60,679 bases of DNA, taken from JACCTH01 sp035253825. Lineage in GTDB: Bacteria > Actinomycetota > Acidimicrobiia > Spongiisociales > ZC4RG35. Below, piece after piece: positions 24,798-34,072 of this stretch (positions within the stretch are counted from its first letter, which is position 1; each line of letters opens with the position of its first letter). The stretch covers positions 1 to 60,679 of the forward strand of contig DATFBM010000001.1 of NCBI GenBank assembly GCA_035253825.1. The letters are read 5' to 3'. The position numbers were made by a program, and so were the translations under genes. The notes under the pieces are model-generated. The model was given only the letters and a program-made list of their open reading frames with translations, did no database searches and had not been told where the DNA came from.

Positions 24798-25876
24798 CCA
24801 GCATTCGGGCGGCGTCGGCGCGAGTTGCTCGCCGGCTCGAAGCGCCCACCGACGTCGAGCACCGACACCCGGGCTCGGTCCCAGAGCTTGCCGAGACGCT
24901 TTCGCAGGCCTCGAGCGAGGGTCGAACCGTCCTCCTCTGGGGTGGAGGCACTCATCAGGGCTACGGGTATCCGCTCAGCCCCGATTTGGTGGTCTTCACC
25001 GACGGTCTCGCCACGATCGTCGATTGGGAGCCCGACGACCTCACGGTCGTCGTCGAGGGGGGAATGACCGTGGCTGCCCTCGAAGCCCGCTTGGCCACCC
25101 GGGGCCAGAGCGCGATCCTGGCCGAAGTTCCCGGTGCGAGCACGGTGGGAGGCGCCCTCGCCGCCGGCATATCCGGTTATCGCCGGGGACGCTTCGGTCC
25201 CACCCGGGACCGGATCCTTGAGGTCACCCTCGTCACCGGGGACGGTCGTGTCGTGCGAGCCGGGGGACGGGTGGTGAAGAATGTCACCGGCTACGACCTG
25301 GCCCGCCTCGCCGTCGGTTCCTTCGGACGCCTCGGGGTGATCGTCTCGGCGTGCTTGAAACTCTGGCCGCTTCCCCGCGCCTCCGCCACCGTCACCCTTG
25401 ACCGCGATTTCGCTAACGAGGTCTATCGACCCTTGGCCGTGCTGGAGGAATCGCGACAGTCGAGTGTCTACCTGGCCGGTACCGAAGAAGAGGTGGCAGC
25501 TCAGGTTGCACGCCTTCCTGGCGAGAGCCAACCGGGCTTGCTTTGGCCCGGCCCACAGTCAGGTCCGTGGACCTGGTCTTTGCGGGTCCCTCCGTCGATG
25601 GCTGTGGATTTCGTGCCCAGCCTTCCCGCTGACTTCATCCACCAGGTCGGTGTCGGCGAGATTTCCTTCAGCACCGAAGACACTCAGGGGATGGAGGAGC
25701 TGAGAAGCAAGGTCGAAGCAACCAACGGCCGCCTGGTTGTGACCGGCCGACCTCCAGGTGAGGAGTTCGAACCATGGGGCAGCATTCCGCCCGGGATCGA
25801 GATCCAGGCCCGACTCACCGCCGCTTTCGACCCGGCTCGCATTCTCAACCCGGGCCGCCTTCCCGGCCGCATCTAG
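24794..25876 (+). CDS. glcE: Glycolate oxidase subunit GlcE
   Basis: Shorter FAD-binding subunit of 360 residues. It has the PCMH FAD site with VLLWGGGTHQGYG, DLTVVVEGGMTV, VPGASTVGGALAAGISGYRR and AGGRVVKNVTGYDLARLAVGSFG, but lacks the large GlcD-type C-terminal cap, which is normal for GlcE. I take GTG 24794, overlapping the glcD stop (GTGA), rather than an internal ATG upstream inside glcD. Its stop is 2 bp from the glcF start. Confidence 0.9.
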   Translation: MTSIRAASARVARRLEAPTDVEHRHPGSVPELAETLSQASSEGRTVLLWGGGTHQGYGYPLSPDLVVFTDGLATIVDWEPDDLTVVVEGGMTVAALEARLATRGQSAILAEVPGASTVGGALAAGISGYRRGRFGPTRDRILEVTLVTGDGRVVRAGGRVVKNVTGYDLARLAVGSFGRLGVIVSACLKLWPLPRASATVTLDRDFANEVYRPLAVLEESRQSSVYLAGTEEEVAAQVARLPGESQPGLLWPGPQSGPWTWSLRVPPSMAVDFVPSLPADFIHQVGVGEISFSTEDTQGMEELRSKVEATNGRLVVTGRPPGEEFEPWGSIPPGIEIQARLTAAFDPARILNPGRLPGRI

Positions 25877-25878
25877 CC

Positions 25879-27081
25879 GTGACTGCCTGGGTCACGGATT
25901 TTGCGCCTACCACCGCCGAGCTCAACACCTGTGTTGCTTGTGGTCTGTGCCTTCCGCACTGTCCGACCTTTCGGTTGACAGGGCTCGAGAGCGCCAGCCC
26001 TCGGGGGCGAATCGCGGCAATGAGGGGCGTGGCCGAAGGCGTCATCGACCTCGATGACGACTTCGAAGAGGCGATGACCTTCTGTCTCAACTGCCGGGCG
26101 TGTGAGGCGGTCTGCCCGAGCATGGTCCCGTTCGGTCGGGCGATGGAAGGGGCCCGAGCGGAAGTCGCCGCCCAACGCCCAACCGCCGGGCGTCGCCTTC
26201 GTCATTTTTTGCTGGGACGCGTTCTCTCCAACCGGGGACTGGTTGGTCTGGCCAGCGACGGGGCCCGACTAATGCAGCTTTTAGGAGTCAGCCGGATCCT
26301 TCCCGGTCGTTGGGGACGGGGCCTGCGCGGCCTTCGTCCCCTGCGCCCAGTTCGCCCGCCGAGATCGAACGGGTCCGGTCCCATCATCGGGCTGCTGGCG
26401 GGCTGCGTCATGAGCAAATGGTTCAGCGGCGTGAACGCGGCGGCAGTCGAGCTTTTGAGCCGAGCCGGTTATCGCGTGGTCATTCCCGAGGATCAGACTT
26501 GTTGTGGAGCGCTCGTCGTCCACGACGGTGGAATCGAGGAGGGCCGTCGCTTGGCGGCCATCAACGTCCGCGCTTTTGACCACGTCGACCGGGTGGTAGC
26601 TACGGCTGCCGGCTGCAGCGCCCACCTGAAGAGCTACGGCAAGGTGGTGAGCGAAGGCGCTCAGATCGGGGCCGGGGCCGCCGATATCACCCAGGTGATC
26701 GCAGAGCTCATTGCGACCGGAAAGCTGCCCTCGATTGCCACCAATTCGGGAGAGGTGGTGCTTCACGATCCCTGTCATCTCCGCCACGCTCAGCGGAGCA
26801 CCGAGCCCCCTCGCCAAATCCTGCGGGCGGCTGGGTATCGGATAATCGATGCCGACTCGGAGGGCCTGTGTTGTGGGGCGGCGGGCATTTATAGCCTGCT
26901 GCGGCCAGCAACTTCCCGGGAGTTGGGTACTCGACTGGCCAATCTCATCGATGATCGAGGCGAGCTGGTCGCCACCTCCAATCCGGGATGCGAGATACAG
27001 ATCCGTTCTCATCTCGATCGTGGCTACCGCATCGCTCATCCCATCGAGCTCTACCTCGAGGCGATACGCTCGTCAGGGTGA
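25879..27081 (+). CDS. glcF: Glycolate oxidase iron-sulfur subunit GlcF
   Basis: Electron-transfer subunit of 400 residues. Two 4Fe-4S motifs lie at the N-terminus (CVACGLCLPHCP and CLNCRACEAVCPS). They are followed by two CCG (cysteine-rich) domains with TCCGALVVHDGG and LCCGAAGIYSLL and the paired CxxxH-type DPCHLRHAQ. This is the heterodisulfide-reductase-like fold that passes electrons toward quinones. GTG 25879 is chosen because the first ferredoxin motif follows at once. It is the last recognisable glc gene; a small membrane protein follows after 16 bp. Confidence 0.93.
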   Translation: MTAWVTDFAPTTAELNTCVACGLCLPHCPTFRLTGLESASPRGRIAAMRGVAEGVIDLDDDFEEAMTFCLNCRACEAVCPSMVPFGRAMEGARAEVAAQRPTAGRRLRHFLLGRVLSNRGLVGLASDGARLMQLLGVSRILPGRWGRGLRGLRPLRPVRPPRSNGSGPIIGLLAGCVMSKWFSGVNAAAVELLSRAGYRVVIPEDQTCCGALVVHDGGIEEGRRLAAINVRAFDHVDRVVATAAGCSAHLKSYGKVVSEGAQIGAGAADITQVIAELIATGKLPSIATNSGEVVLHDPCHLRHAQRSTEPPRQILRAAGYRIIDADSEGLCCGAAGIYSLLRPATSRELGTRLANLIDDRGELVATSNPGCEIQIRSHLDRGYRIAHPIELYLEAIRSSG

Positions 27082-27097
27082 ACTCGGGCGAGGCTCC

Positions 27098-27682
27098 ATG
27101 GTTGAAACGACTCCGGTCGCTCTAGGCACAAGGGACGGGTGGCGCTACTACACCCGGTTGGCGGCCAATAGCTTCGCCACCATGCTCGATCTCGGCCTCT
27201 TCGCCCTCGGCGCCGCATTGGCCGGGCTCGGGGTATCGCTGGTTCTCGCCGGCTTCGATCTGGTTGAGCGCGACACCGGTCTGTCGACGGGCTCGGGGTT
27301 GGTGACGGCGATGGTCCTAGCCGTTGCCGGGGCCTTCCTGATGGGGATCGCGTCGGAAGGGCCCGCACGTCGCGACAATCTGGTCTGGGTCAACAACGAG
27401 TGGGAGCGAGCGGTCGCCCGGGTGGTGATGTCAATCCTGGTTGGCATGATCATGATCTTTGTGGCGGATTACCTCTCGCCCTTGGTGGAGGACTTCCCCG
27501 CCCCGCTCATGCGCGGTGTCGAGTTGATGAACCGGGCCGGGGTGGCCGGACTGTGGCCGGTGCCCCTCTTCGGCGTGCCGCTGGCGTGGCTGATCCGCCG
27601 TTTTCTTCCCACCGACGGCATCGAGCTCGAGCTGCCGGTGATGTTCACGGTCTGGATCGTTGCCCTGCTCCTTCTTGCGTAG
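27098..27682 (+). CDS. Hypothetical four-helix membrane protein
   Basis: Protein of 194 residues with about five hydrophobic segments (for example LGLFALGAALAGLGVSLVLAG, VLAVAGAFLMGIA, VMSILVGMIMIFVADYL and the C-terminal MFTVWIVALLLLA). I do not recognise the family. It follows glcF by 16 bp and may be cotranscribed with it, so a membrane-anchoring or transport role for the glycolate system is possible but unsupported. Its last codons and TAG stop lie inside a 17-bp-stem palindrome. Confidence 0.7.
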   Translation: MVETTPVALGTRDGWRYYTRLAANSFATMLDLGLFALGAALAGLGVSLVLAGFDLVERDTGLSTGSGLVTAMVLAVAGAFLMGIASEGPARRDNLVWVNNEWERAVARVVMSILVGMIMIFVADYLSPLVEDFPAPLMRGVELMNRAGVAGLWPVPLFGVPLAWLIRRFLPTDGIELELPVMFTVWIVALLLLA

Positions 27683-27719
27683 ATGTGGTCGCATTAATGG
27701 GGCCACATCTACGCAAGAA
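27672..27719. repeat. Perfect 17-bp inverted repeat between convergent genes
   Basis: TTCTTGCGTAGATGTGG (27672-27688) is exactly complementary to 27703-27719, with a 14-nt loop that contains ATTAAT. The left arm supplies the stop codon of the membrane protein, and the convergent GNAT stop is 4 bp to the right. It has no T-tract. The best simple reading is a bidirectional terminator; a palindromic mobile remnant is the alternative. Confidence 0.75.
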
Positions 27720-27722
27720 CGG

Positions 27723-28598
27723 TTAGATCGCTTTTTCGTAGACGATGTTGGGGTAGTTGATCTCGAGATGTTGTGATTGGAGGGCGCTCTCCAGCCAGTC
27801 CACCCTCGGCACCATCACTCCCATCCACTCCGCCTGCTTCTCCTCGGCCAGATCCACGAGCGACCGCACGGCCCGCTCTGCCTCGTCCGGGGTAGTCAGC
27901 AGAGCCGAAACCCAAAGTCCTTCGTCTTCTTCGGCGATGGCCCAGGCTGCCGGAGAGGCCCAGAAGCGGCGCCCCCGGGACGCCGAAACCAAGTCGGCCA
28001 ATGCCAGGCGACGGAAAGCCCAGCCCTTCGAGGCGTACAAGCCGTGCGAGGCACGATTGAGATCCCCCGTCGACCAGACCAGGTAGGCGGGCTCGGTCTC
28101 GGCGGCAGGAGCGAGATCGAGGCGCTCGGGACCGGGGAGTCGACGGCCGCCGTTGGATTCGATGCCATGCTGCGCGAATTTGCGCTCCGCCAGGGCGAAC
28201 CTTGCCACCGGGCGGTAGCCGAGCTTCTCGACTTGTTGCTGAGCCACGACGTTGTTTTCTTCGGTGGTGAGACGGACAACGAGGGCCCCGCGGGTTCGCA
28301 GCCAATCCACTCCGGCCTGATTCAGTCGCGAGCCGAGCCCCCGCCTTTGATAGTCGGGCCGGACTCGTGCCGCCGAGAGCCAGCCTTCCTTCGGCGACAA
28401 TTGCTCGATGTGGACCATCGCTAGCACTCGATCTCCTGCGTCCGCCGCCACCAAAACCGCTCCCGACGGTTCGGCCAGCCATTCCAGGTATTCGTCGGGT
28501 ACGTAATCGCCCCAAGCGAAGGTATCAGTAGTGAATTCTCGGATCGCCTCGAGATCTTCCGGTCTTCCCTCTCTGAGGGCAACCGGTATCTCGGTCAC
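27723..28598 (-). CDS. GNAT-family N-acetyltransferase with C-terminal extension
   Basis: Protein of 291 residues. The N-terminal GNAT domain (~5-150) has VRPDYQRRGLGSRLNQAGVDW, the acetyl-CoA pyrophosphate loop (Q/R-x-x-G-x-G/A). The C-terminal half resembles a second, degenerate GNAT-like domain found in several actinobacterial proteins of this length. GTG 28598 overlaps the argS stop (GTGA), so translation is coupled to argS. The substrate is unknown. Confidence 0.8.
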   Translation of the reverse strand: MTEIPVALREGRPEDLEAIREFTTDTFAWGDYVPDEYLEWLAEPSGAVLVAADAGDRVLAMVHIEQLSPKEGWLSAARVRPDYQRRGLGSRLNQAGVDWLRTRGALVVRLTTEENNVVAQQQVEKLGYRPVARFALAERKFAQHGIESNGGRRLPGPERLDLAPAAETEPAYLVWSTGDLNRASHGLYASKGWAFRRLALADLVSASRGRRFWASPAAWAIAEEDEGLWVSALLTTPDEAERAVRSLVDLAEEKQAEWMGVMVPRVDWLESALQSQHLEINYPNIVYEKAI

Positions 28599-30358
28599 AT
28601 CCGCTCCGGGACTTCGATACCGAGTAGGTCGAGCACGGTCACCAGCACTCTTCGGGTAAATCCGGCGAGCGTGATCCACGAACCCCGGCGGGCGGCGTCG
28701 CGTTCGTCGATGATCCGACAGGTCTCGTAGAAGCGATTCCAGGTGGCGGTGAGTTCGAAGGCGTACTCGGCCAGATGGTTGGGCGCCCGAAGTTCCGCCG
28801 CCCGCTCGGCAACCTCGGGCAGGCGCAACAGAGCCAGCATCAAGTTTCTCTCGACGTCCAGGGTGGGCGGCAGCACCGGTCCCGCCTCCAGTCCCATCTC
28901 GGCGGCCCGCCGCTCGATCGACTGGATCCGAACTACTCCGTACTGGAGATAGGGACCGGTCTTGCCCTCAAAGGAAGAGAAGCGATCGAGGTCGAAGAGA
29001 TAGTCCGATGCCCGGTTGTTGATCAGGTCTCCGAACTTGAGCGCCGCCACCCCCACCTGCCGGGCGATCTCCTCCCGCTCGGCGGCGGGGTAGGTCTGGG
29101 CGATGTCTGCTTCCTGCAGGCGCTGGCGCGCTTCCTCGGTGATCATGTCGATCAGGTCGGCCAGAGCGACGACCCCTCCCGCCCTGGTCTTGAACGGCTT
29201 GCCATCGGGGCCGTTCATGGTCCCGAAGCGAATGTGTTCGAGCACCACTTCCTCGGGGGCGATGCCGGCCTTGCGGGCGGCTCGAAAGAGAACGTTGAAA
29301 TGATCGGACTGGCGGGCGTCAACCACGTAGAGGGCAGCATCGACGCCGAGGTCGCGTACCCGATGGTCGATGGTGGCTAGGTCCGTGGTGCCGTAGAGAT
29401 AGGCACCCTTCGAAGTCTCGAGAATCAGAGGGGGTAGCTCGCGATTGTCACCCTCCTCGGCCACGGGCAGAACCAATGCTCCCTCGCTCTCCTTCACCAG
29501 CCCCTTCTCTTGCAGATCCTCTACCAGCGGTCCCAGTCGATCGGCGACGTCGGACTCGCCATACCAAAGGTCGAACTCCACTCCGAGGTCGGCGAAATCG
29601 CGTCGCTGACTTTCCTCCGAGACAACTTTCATATGTCGCCAGAGGGCGCGATAGCCAGGGTGACCTTGTTGAAGCTCGACGGTGATCTGGCGGGCTCTGT
29701 CGGCCCAGGCCTCATCGGTCTCGGTTCGAGCGGCCGAGATGGGATAGAGCTCCTGCAGGTCGGCCAGTGTCACCGGCGATTGGTCGGGATACGGCCCATC
29801 GGAGTGGAAGTAAGGGAGATCGGGCCAGCGTTCCTCGATGGCGGCGATGACCTGGCCCATCTGCAGCCCCCAATCTCCAAAGTGGGGATCGCGTATGACG
29901 ATGTGGCCGAGGAACCGAAACAAGCGGGCGAGCGAGTCACCGATGATGGTGGCCCGGATGTGGCCGACATGCATGGCTTTGGCGACGTTTGGTCCGGCGT
30001 AATCCACCAAGACCACCTGGGCGGGGTCAGCCTTACCTACTCCGAGGCGGGGGTCATCAGCGGTGGCATTGACGAAGTCCGCCAGAGCTGCATCGGTGAC
30101 GGATAGGTTGATGAACCCCGGTCCCGCGACTTCGACTCTCGCCAGCATGGATGATTCGGCCCGCAGCTTGGCGGCCACTTCTTCGGCCAGGTCACGCGGC
30201 GCCCGACCCCCCGACTTCGCTCCCGCCAAGGCGCCATTGCACTGAAACTGGGCGAGCTCGGGCCGGTCCGAGACTTGTACATGTCCCAGGGAGGGATCGA
30301 AGCCGACATTGCCGAATGCCCGGCCAACCAAGTCCGACAACTCGGAAAGGAGTGACAT
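28595..30358 (-). CDS. argS: Arginyl-tRNA synthetase ArgS
   Basis: Class I aminoacyl-tRNA synthetase of 587 residues. It has an N-terminal Add-1 domain (~1-100), the HIGH-equivalent HVGH at 130-133 in AMHVGHIRATIIGDS, and the ArgS-specific GKPFKTRAGG in place of a KMSKS. The C-terminal DALR anticodon domain ends with LDLLGIEVPERM, the usual ArgS terminus. Its ATG shares one base with the TGA of the upstream Asp-box protein (TGATG). Confidence 0.97.
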   Translation of the reverse strand: MSLLSELSDLVGRAFGNVGFDPSLGHVQVSDRPELAQFQCNGALAGAKSGGRAPRDLAEEVAAKLRAESSMLARVEVAGPGFINLSVTDAALADFVNATADDPRLGVGKADPAQVVLVDYAGPNVAKAMHVGHIRATIIGDSLARLFRFLGHIVIRDPHFGDWGLQMGQVIAAIEERWPDLPYFHSDGPYPDQSPVTLADLQELYPISAARTETDEAWADRARQITVELQQGHPGYRALWRHMKVVSEESQRRDFADLGVEFDLWYGESDVADRLGPLVEDLQEKGLVKESEGALVLPVAEEGDNRELPPLILETSKGAYLYGTTDLATIDHRVRDLGVDAALYVVDARQSDHFNVLFRAARKAGIAPEEVVLEHIRFGTMNGPDGKPFKTRAGGVVALADLIDMITEEARQRLQEADIAQTYPAAEREEIARQVGVAALKFGDLINNRASDYLFDLDRFSSFEGKTGPYLQYGVVRIQSIERRAAEMGLEAGPVLPPTLDVERNLMLALLRLPEVAERAAELRAPNHLAEYAFELTATWNRFYETCRIIDERDAARRGSWITLAGFTRRVLVTVLDLLGIEVPERM

Positions 30359-31989
30359 CAGAAATCGGCAGCCAGGACAGTCAGGGTCGAGGCGGGCTCT
30401 GAAGAGCGGGTGCCCACCAGGAATCCGTCACCGATCCCACCGAGGAGTTCCAGCTCCGCGGCTCGCAATGCGATTTGGCTGCGAGACCAGGTCAGTCCAT
30501 CCTTGCTCAGCATCGTTTCGAATCGAACGATGCTCGAGTCGGGCTGGAGCTGGCGAAGGACGTCGACCGGGAAAGCCTCCCTCCTCGAGCGAGAGTCGGC
30601 CAAGGAGATTGTGTCGGTTGCCTCGTCGTATTCCCCCGGAGCTCGATTGAGGCGAAAGCGTCGAATCTCTGAGGTTGCAGGGTCGGCCAATTGCAGCGAT
30701 GTGCCATCGAGATCGAGTTCAACGCCGTTCCATTCGACGGGTCCCACTGACGTGGGTTCCGGTGCGCAAGCACCGGCGAGAAGGGTGTTCGATCCTTTGA
30801 ACGAGCAGAGCATCATTTCAGGTGGAAGCTGAATCGTTTGGATTCCCTCGCTGTCGATGAAGTCGATGGTCGGACTCCCACCGAAAACCGAGGACCCAAT
30901 GATCCGGTCCCCCCAATGCTGGTAAGACATCGCGTCGAAGGCGCTTCGGTTAGGTTTCCAGTTCACCCCATAGGCCGATGTGTAGGCCACTCCGCCCGTG
31001 CTGGCCACGAATCCTCCTGATGGAGCGGCCACGATGTCGCCCGTGACATTGAATGGGATCTCGACTGGCGACCATTCCGCCAACGCATCCGATCGGAAAA
31101 CTCGCATAGTCGGTGCTAGTGAGACTTGCGCCATCCGGGTCTGGGCGATCTCAATTCCAAGCGGACCGGTAGCCACCAACAGCGTTCCTCGGGTTGATAG
31201 GTCGAAGCGTCCCGCGACCAGTCCCGCCATGACCTCGGGAGGCATCCTGTTGGCGGCCAGGAAGGGGGCGGTGGACTGTGCTACTGCCTGAAGCACCGTT
31301 ACGGGGCCACTCCGCACCAATCGAATTTCCGAAAAAGCCAGGCTCGGACTTCCCTGATCGACCACCGAGGGAACCCATTGCTCGCCGTCTCCAGATCGCC
31401 AGAGGCTGAGGTTCCCTGAAAGAGCTGAGTAAAAGGTTGGTCCCACGGCGGCGCCCTCGGTACCCACCGCCAGCAAGGACTCGTCGAGCACGGTCAGCTG
31501 ATCGATGCGGATCGACTTCCCGTTGCTCCCCGCAATCTCCGAACTCGCCTCCCAAAGCCTTCCATCCGCTGAGGTGAGCACTTCTGCAGCCGCCAACGAA
31601 TCGGGTCGGTTGCCGATGATCCACCATGTCTCGTTGAAAAACACCGGCTCGGTGAGGCTCAAAAAACCACGAAGCCCACTCACCACAAACATCGGGAACG
31701 TGTCATCGTTTATGAATGCCACTCGGGGCTGACGGCTCCCCACCAGGGTGGTGGCCACCGCCGGGTCGGGGAGCGTGCCGTCGAGGTTGTTGGGTTGGAC
31801 TTCGGCAGCCGGTAACAGGCTCAGGCCGAGCATACCGAGAACCACTATTCCAAGAAGAATCACCCAGCGATTGGGGCGGTTGTCGAGGGCCGGCAAGCCT
31901 TCACCCGGAGTCTCGCGATCGAGTTCGACTACCTCGACTACTCGAGCATCAGCCCTGGCGGGGCTAGTACTTGGCGAGCTCCTGGGCAT
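30358..31989 (-). CDS. Membrane-anchored Asp-box (BNR-like) protein
   Basis: Protein of 543 residues with one transmembrane segment at ~43-62 (WVILLGIVVLGMLGLSLLP) and a large outer domain. Several repeats resemble sialidase Asp-boxes (S-x-D-x-G-x-x-W): TSADGRLWEAS, RSGDGEQWVPS, TSAYGVNWKPN and LSKDGLTWSRS. This suggests a beta-propeller exposed on the cell surface. No sialidase arginine triad could be recognised, so I call it a propeller of unknown function. The ATG at 31989 overlaps the end of the E1 gene by 26 bp; the stop shares a base with argS. Confidence 0.7.
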   Translation of the reverse strand: MPRSSPSTSPARADARVVEVVELDRETPGEGLPALDNRPNRWVILLGIVVLGMLGLSLLPAAEVQPNNLDGTLPDPAVATTLVGSRQPRVAFINDDTFPMFVVSGLRGFLSLTEPVFFNETWWIIGNRPDSLAAAEVLTSADGRLWEASSEIAGSNGKSIRIDQLTVLDESLLAVGTEGAAVGPTFYSALSGNLSLWRSGDGEQWVPSVVDQGSPSLAFSEIRLVRSGPVTVLQAVAQSTAPFLAANRMPPEVMAGLVAGRFDLSTRGTLLVATGPLGIEIAQTRMAQVSLAPTMRVFRSDALAEWSPVEIPFNVTGDIVAAPSGGFVASTGGVAYTSAYGVNWKPNRSAFDAMSYQHWGDRIIGSSVFGGSPTIDFIDSEGIQTIQLPPEMMLCSFKGSNTLLAGACAPEPTSVGPVEWNGVELDLDGTSLQLADPATSEIRRFRLNRAPGEYDEATDTISLADSRSRREAFPVDVLRQLQPDSSIVRFETMLSKDGLTWSRSQIALRAAELELLGGIGDGFLVGTRSSEPASTLTVLAADF

Positions 31990-33991
31990 GTCGGATTATC
32001 CCTTCCGGATTGGGATAAAGCATGTCCTCGAGTTCCTGGGCATAAGGGAAGGCAGGAACCTCTCCCAGGGCGTACCGCCGAATGGGGGCGTCGAGCCATT
32101 CGAAGGCCTTGTCCGCGATCTGAGCTGCCAGCTCGGCACCGTATCCGACGAATTCGTTGTCCTCGTGGACTATGAGGACTCGACTCGTTTTCTTAACCGA
32201 AGCCTCGATGGTGGGCCAGTCGAGGGGCCGTAGACTCCGGAGGTCGATCACCTCGGCTGAGATCCCCAGCTCTTCCAAAGCTGGGACGGCCTCCATCGTG
32301 AAATGAACCATGGCGCCATAGGTGAGGATGGTGAGGTCATCGCCATTTCGCCGGATCGCTGCCTTGCCCAGCGGCACTCTCCATTCACCTTCGGGGTAGG
32401 GGCCTTTGACAAGGCGGTAGAGCTTTTTCGGCTCGAGGATCATCACCGGGTCGGGGTCCTCGGCAGCGCTTGTCAGCAACCCTTTGAAGTCGGCCGGGGT
32501 GGAGGGCACCACCACTTTGAGACCGGGGACATGGGCGTAGTACGCCTCGATCGATTGGGAGTGATAAAGCGCTCCGTGGATGCCGCCGCCGAAGGGCACT
32601 CTGACGACTATTGGGCAAGTCCAAACGCCGTTCGATCGGTAGGAGATGCGGGCGGCTTCGGAGACCAGTTGATCGAAGGCGGGATGGATGTAGTCGGCGA
32701 ACTGGATCTCGGCAATGGGTCGCAACTTCGTGGCGCCGATTCCCACCGCCAGCCCGGCGATCAGCGATTCGGAGATCGGGGTGTTGAAGCAGCGTCCTTC
32801 TCCGAAACGATCGGTCAGCCCCTCCGTGGCTTTGAAGACTCCGCCCTTCTTCCCCGCCACGTCCTCACCGAAGACCACCGTCTCGGGATGGGTCTCCATC
32901 ACATCGTGGAGGGAGCGGTTGATCGCAGTGATCAGGTTGATGACCGGCCCCTGGACTCCGGGTTCGGGAACGGTGGCCGCCGGACCTGGATCGATCAGGC
33001 GGGCATAAACGTGGCTATAGGGATCGTCGGGAGCGGGAGCTGACTCGGCTCTGTCCACCGCGGCGAGGACCAGATCGCTGACTTCCTGATTGATTCGCTG
33101 CTCGTCGGCTTCGGAAAGCAGCCGCTCTTCGATCAGGTACTGCTTCATGGCCACGACGGGATCCTGGCGCCTCCATTCCTCAACCTCCTCGCGACTTCGA
33201 TAGAGGCGATCGTCGTCATCGGAGGTGTGGGCATAGTACCGGTACGTCTCCGCCTCGATCAGGCTGGGCCCTTCGCCGCGGCGGGCCCGGTCCACTGCAT
33301 CTTTGACCGTGCGATAAACCTCGAGGGCGTCGTTTCCGTCGATCCGACGACTATGCATCCCGTATCCCGGCCCGCGCTCGCTGACCGATCCTGCGACTTC
33401 GTCTGAGCTCGGCACGGAGATCGCGTACTGATTGTTCTCGGTGATGAAGACCACTGGCAATCGATGAATTCCGGCGAAGTTGACTGCTTCATGCCAGTCG
33501 CCTTCCGAAGTCGAACCCTCACCACCAAAGACGGCGACGACGGCATCGTCGCCCATGATTTGGAGGGCCTTGGCAATTCCGACCGCGTGCGGATACTGAG
33601 TGCCGATGCACGACGACTGGGTAAAGACCCGCAGGTCGCGATCCGACCAGTGATTCGGAAGCTGGCGGCCCCCGGAGAAGCCATCGTCGGCACGAGCGAA
33701 CACCGCCATGAAGACATCAGTGAGACTCATCCCCCAGGCGAGGGCGACACCCATGTCGCGGTAATAGGGAAGTACCCAGTCCTTCTCTCGATCCAGGGCG
33801 AAGGCGGAACCGACTTGCACTGCCTCGTGACCGGAAGAGCCGACTACGAAGGGAGCTCGCCCCTGCCGATTGAGGGCAAACATTCGATCGTCGACCCGTC
33901 GCGCTTCCAACATGAGCCGGTACATATCGAGCATTTGCGAGTCGGACAGACCCAGGTCTCGATGATGAACGTCCCGTTGCATCCAGCTCAT
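31964..33991 (-). CDS. 2-oxoacid dehydrogenase E1, fused alpha and beta subunits
   Basis: Thiamine-diphosphate enzyme of 675 residues that decarboxylates a branched-chain 2-oxoacid or pyruvate in an E1-E2-E3 complex. Residues ~1-320 are the alpha part, with the ThDP/Mg motif GGEGSTSEGDWHEAVNFAG...NN and the phosphorylation-loop-like YYAHTSDDD. Residues ~345-675 are the beta part, with VVFGEDVAGKKGGVFKATEGL and ADYIHPAFDQLVSEAARISYRS. Alpha and beta are separate genes in many bacteria but fused here. No E2, E3 or lipoylation gene is in this window, so the complex is assembled from distant loci. It requires thiamine diphosphate, and a thiamine transporter (thiBPQ) lies in the same window. Confidence 0.9.
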   Translation of the reverse strand: MSWMQRDVHHRDLGLSDSQMLDMYRLMLEARRVDDRMFALNRQGRAPFVVGSSGHEAVQVGSAFALDREKDWVLPYYRDMGVALAWGMSLTDVFMAVFARADDGFSGGRQLPNHWSDRDLRVFTQSSCIGTQYPHAVGIAKALQIMGDDAVVAVFGGEGSTSEGDWHEAVNFAGIHRLPVVFITENNQYAISVPSSDEVAGSVSERGPGYGMHSRRIDGNDALEVYRTVKDAVDRARRGEGPSLIEAETYRYYAHTSDDDDRLYRSREEVEEWRRQDPVVAMKQYLIEERLLSEADEQRINQEVSDLVLAAVDRAESAPAPDDPYSHVYARLIDPGPAATVPEPGVQGPVINLITAINRSLHDVMETHPETVVFGEDVAGKKGGVFKATEGLTDRFGEGRCFNTPISESLIAGLAVGIGATKLRPIAEIQFADYIHPAFDQLVSEAARISYRSNGVWTCPIVVRVPFGGGIHGALYHSQSIEAYYAHVPGLKVVVPSTPADFKGLLTSAAEDPDPVMILEPKKLYRLVKGPYPEGEWRVPLGKAAIRRNGDDLTILTYGAMVHFTMEAVPALEELGISAEVIDLRSLRPLDWPTIEASVKKTSRVLIVHEDNEFVGYGAELAAQIADKAFEWLDAPIRRYALGEVPAFPYAQELEDMLYPNPEGIIRHAQELAKY

Positions 33992-34072
33992 GCGCGAAAG
34001 GCGGCGGTCAGCGGGCTACTCCTTTTGGCCGAGATTCTAACGAACACCGATTTTGAGCACCCTGAACATAGG

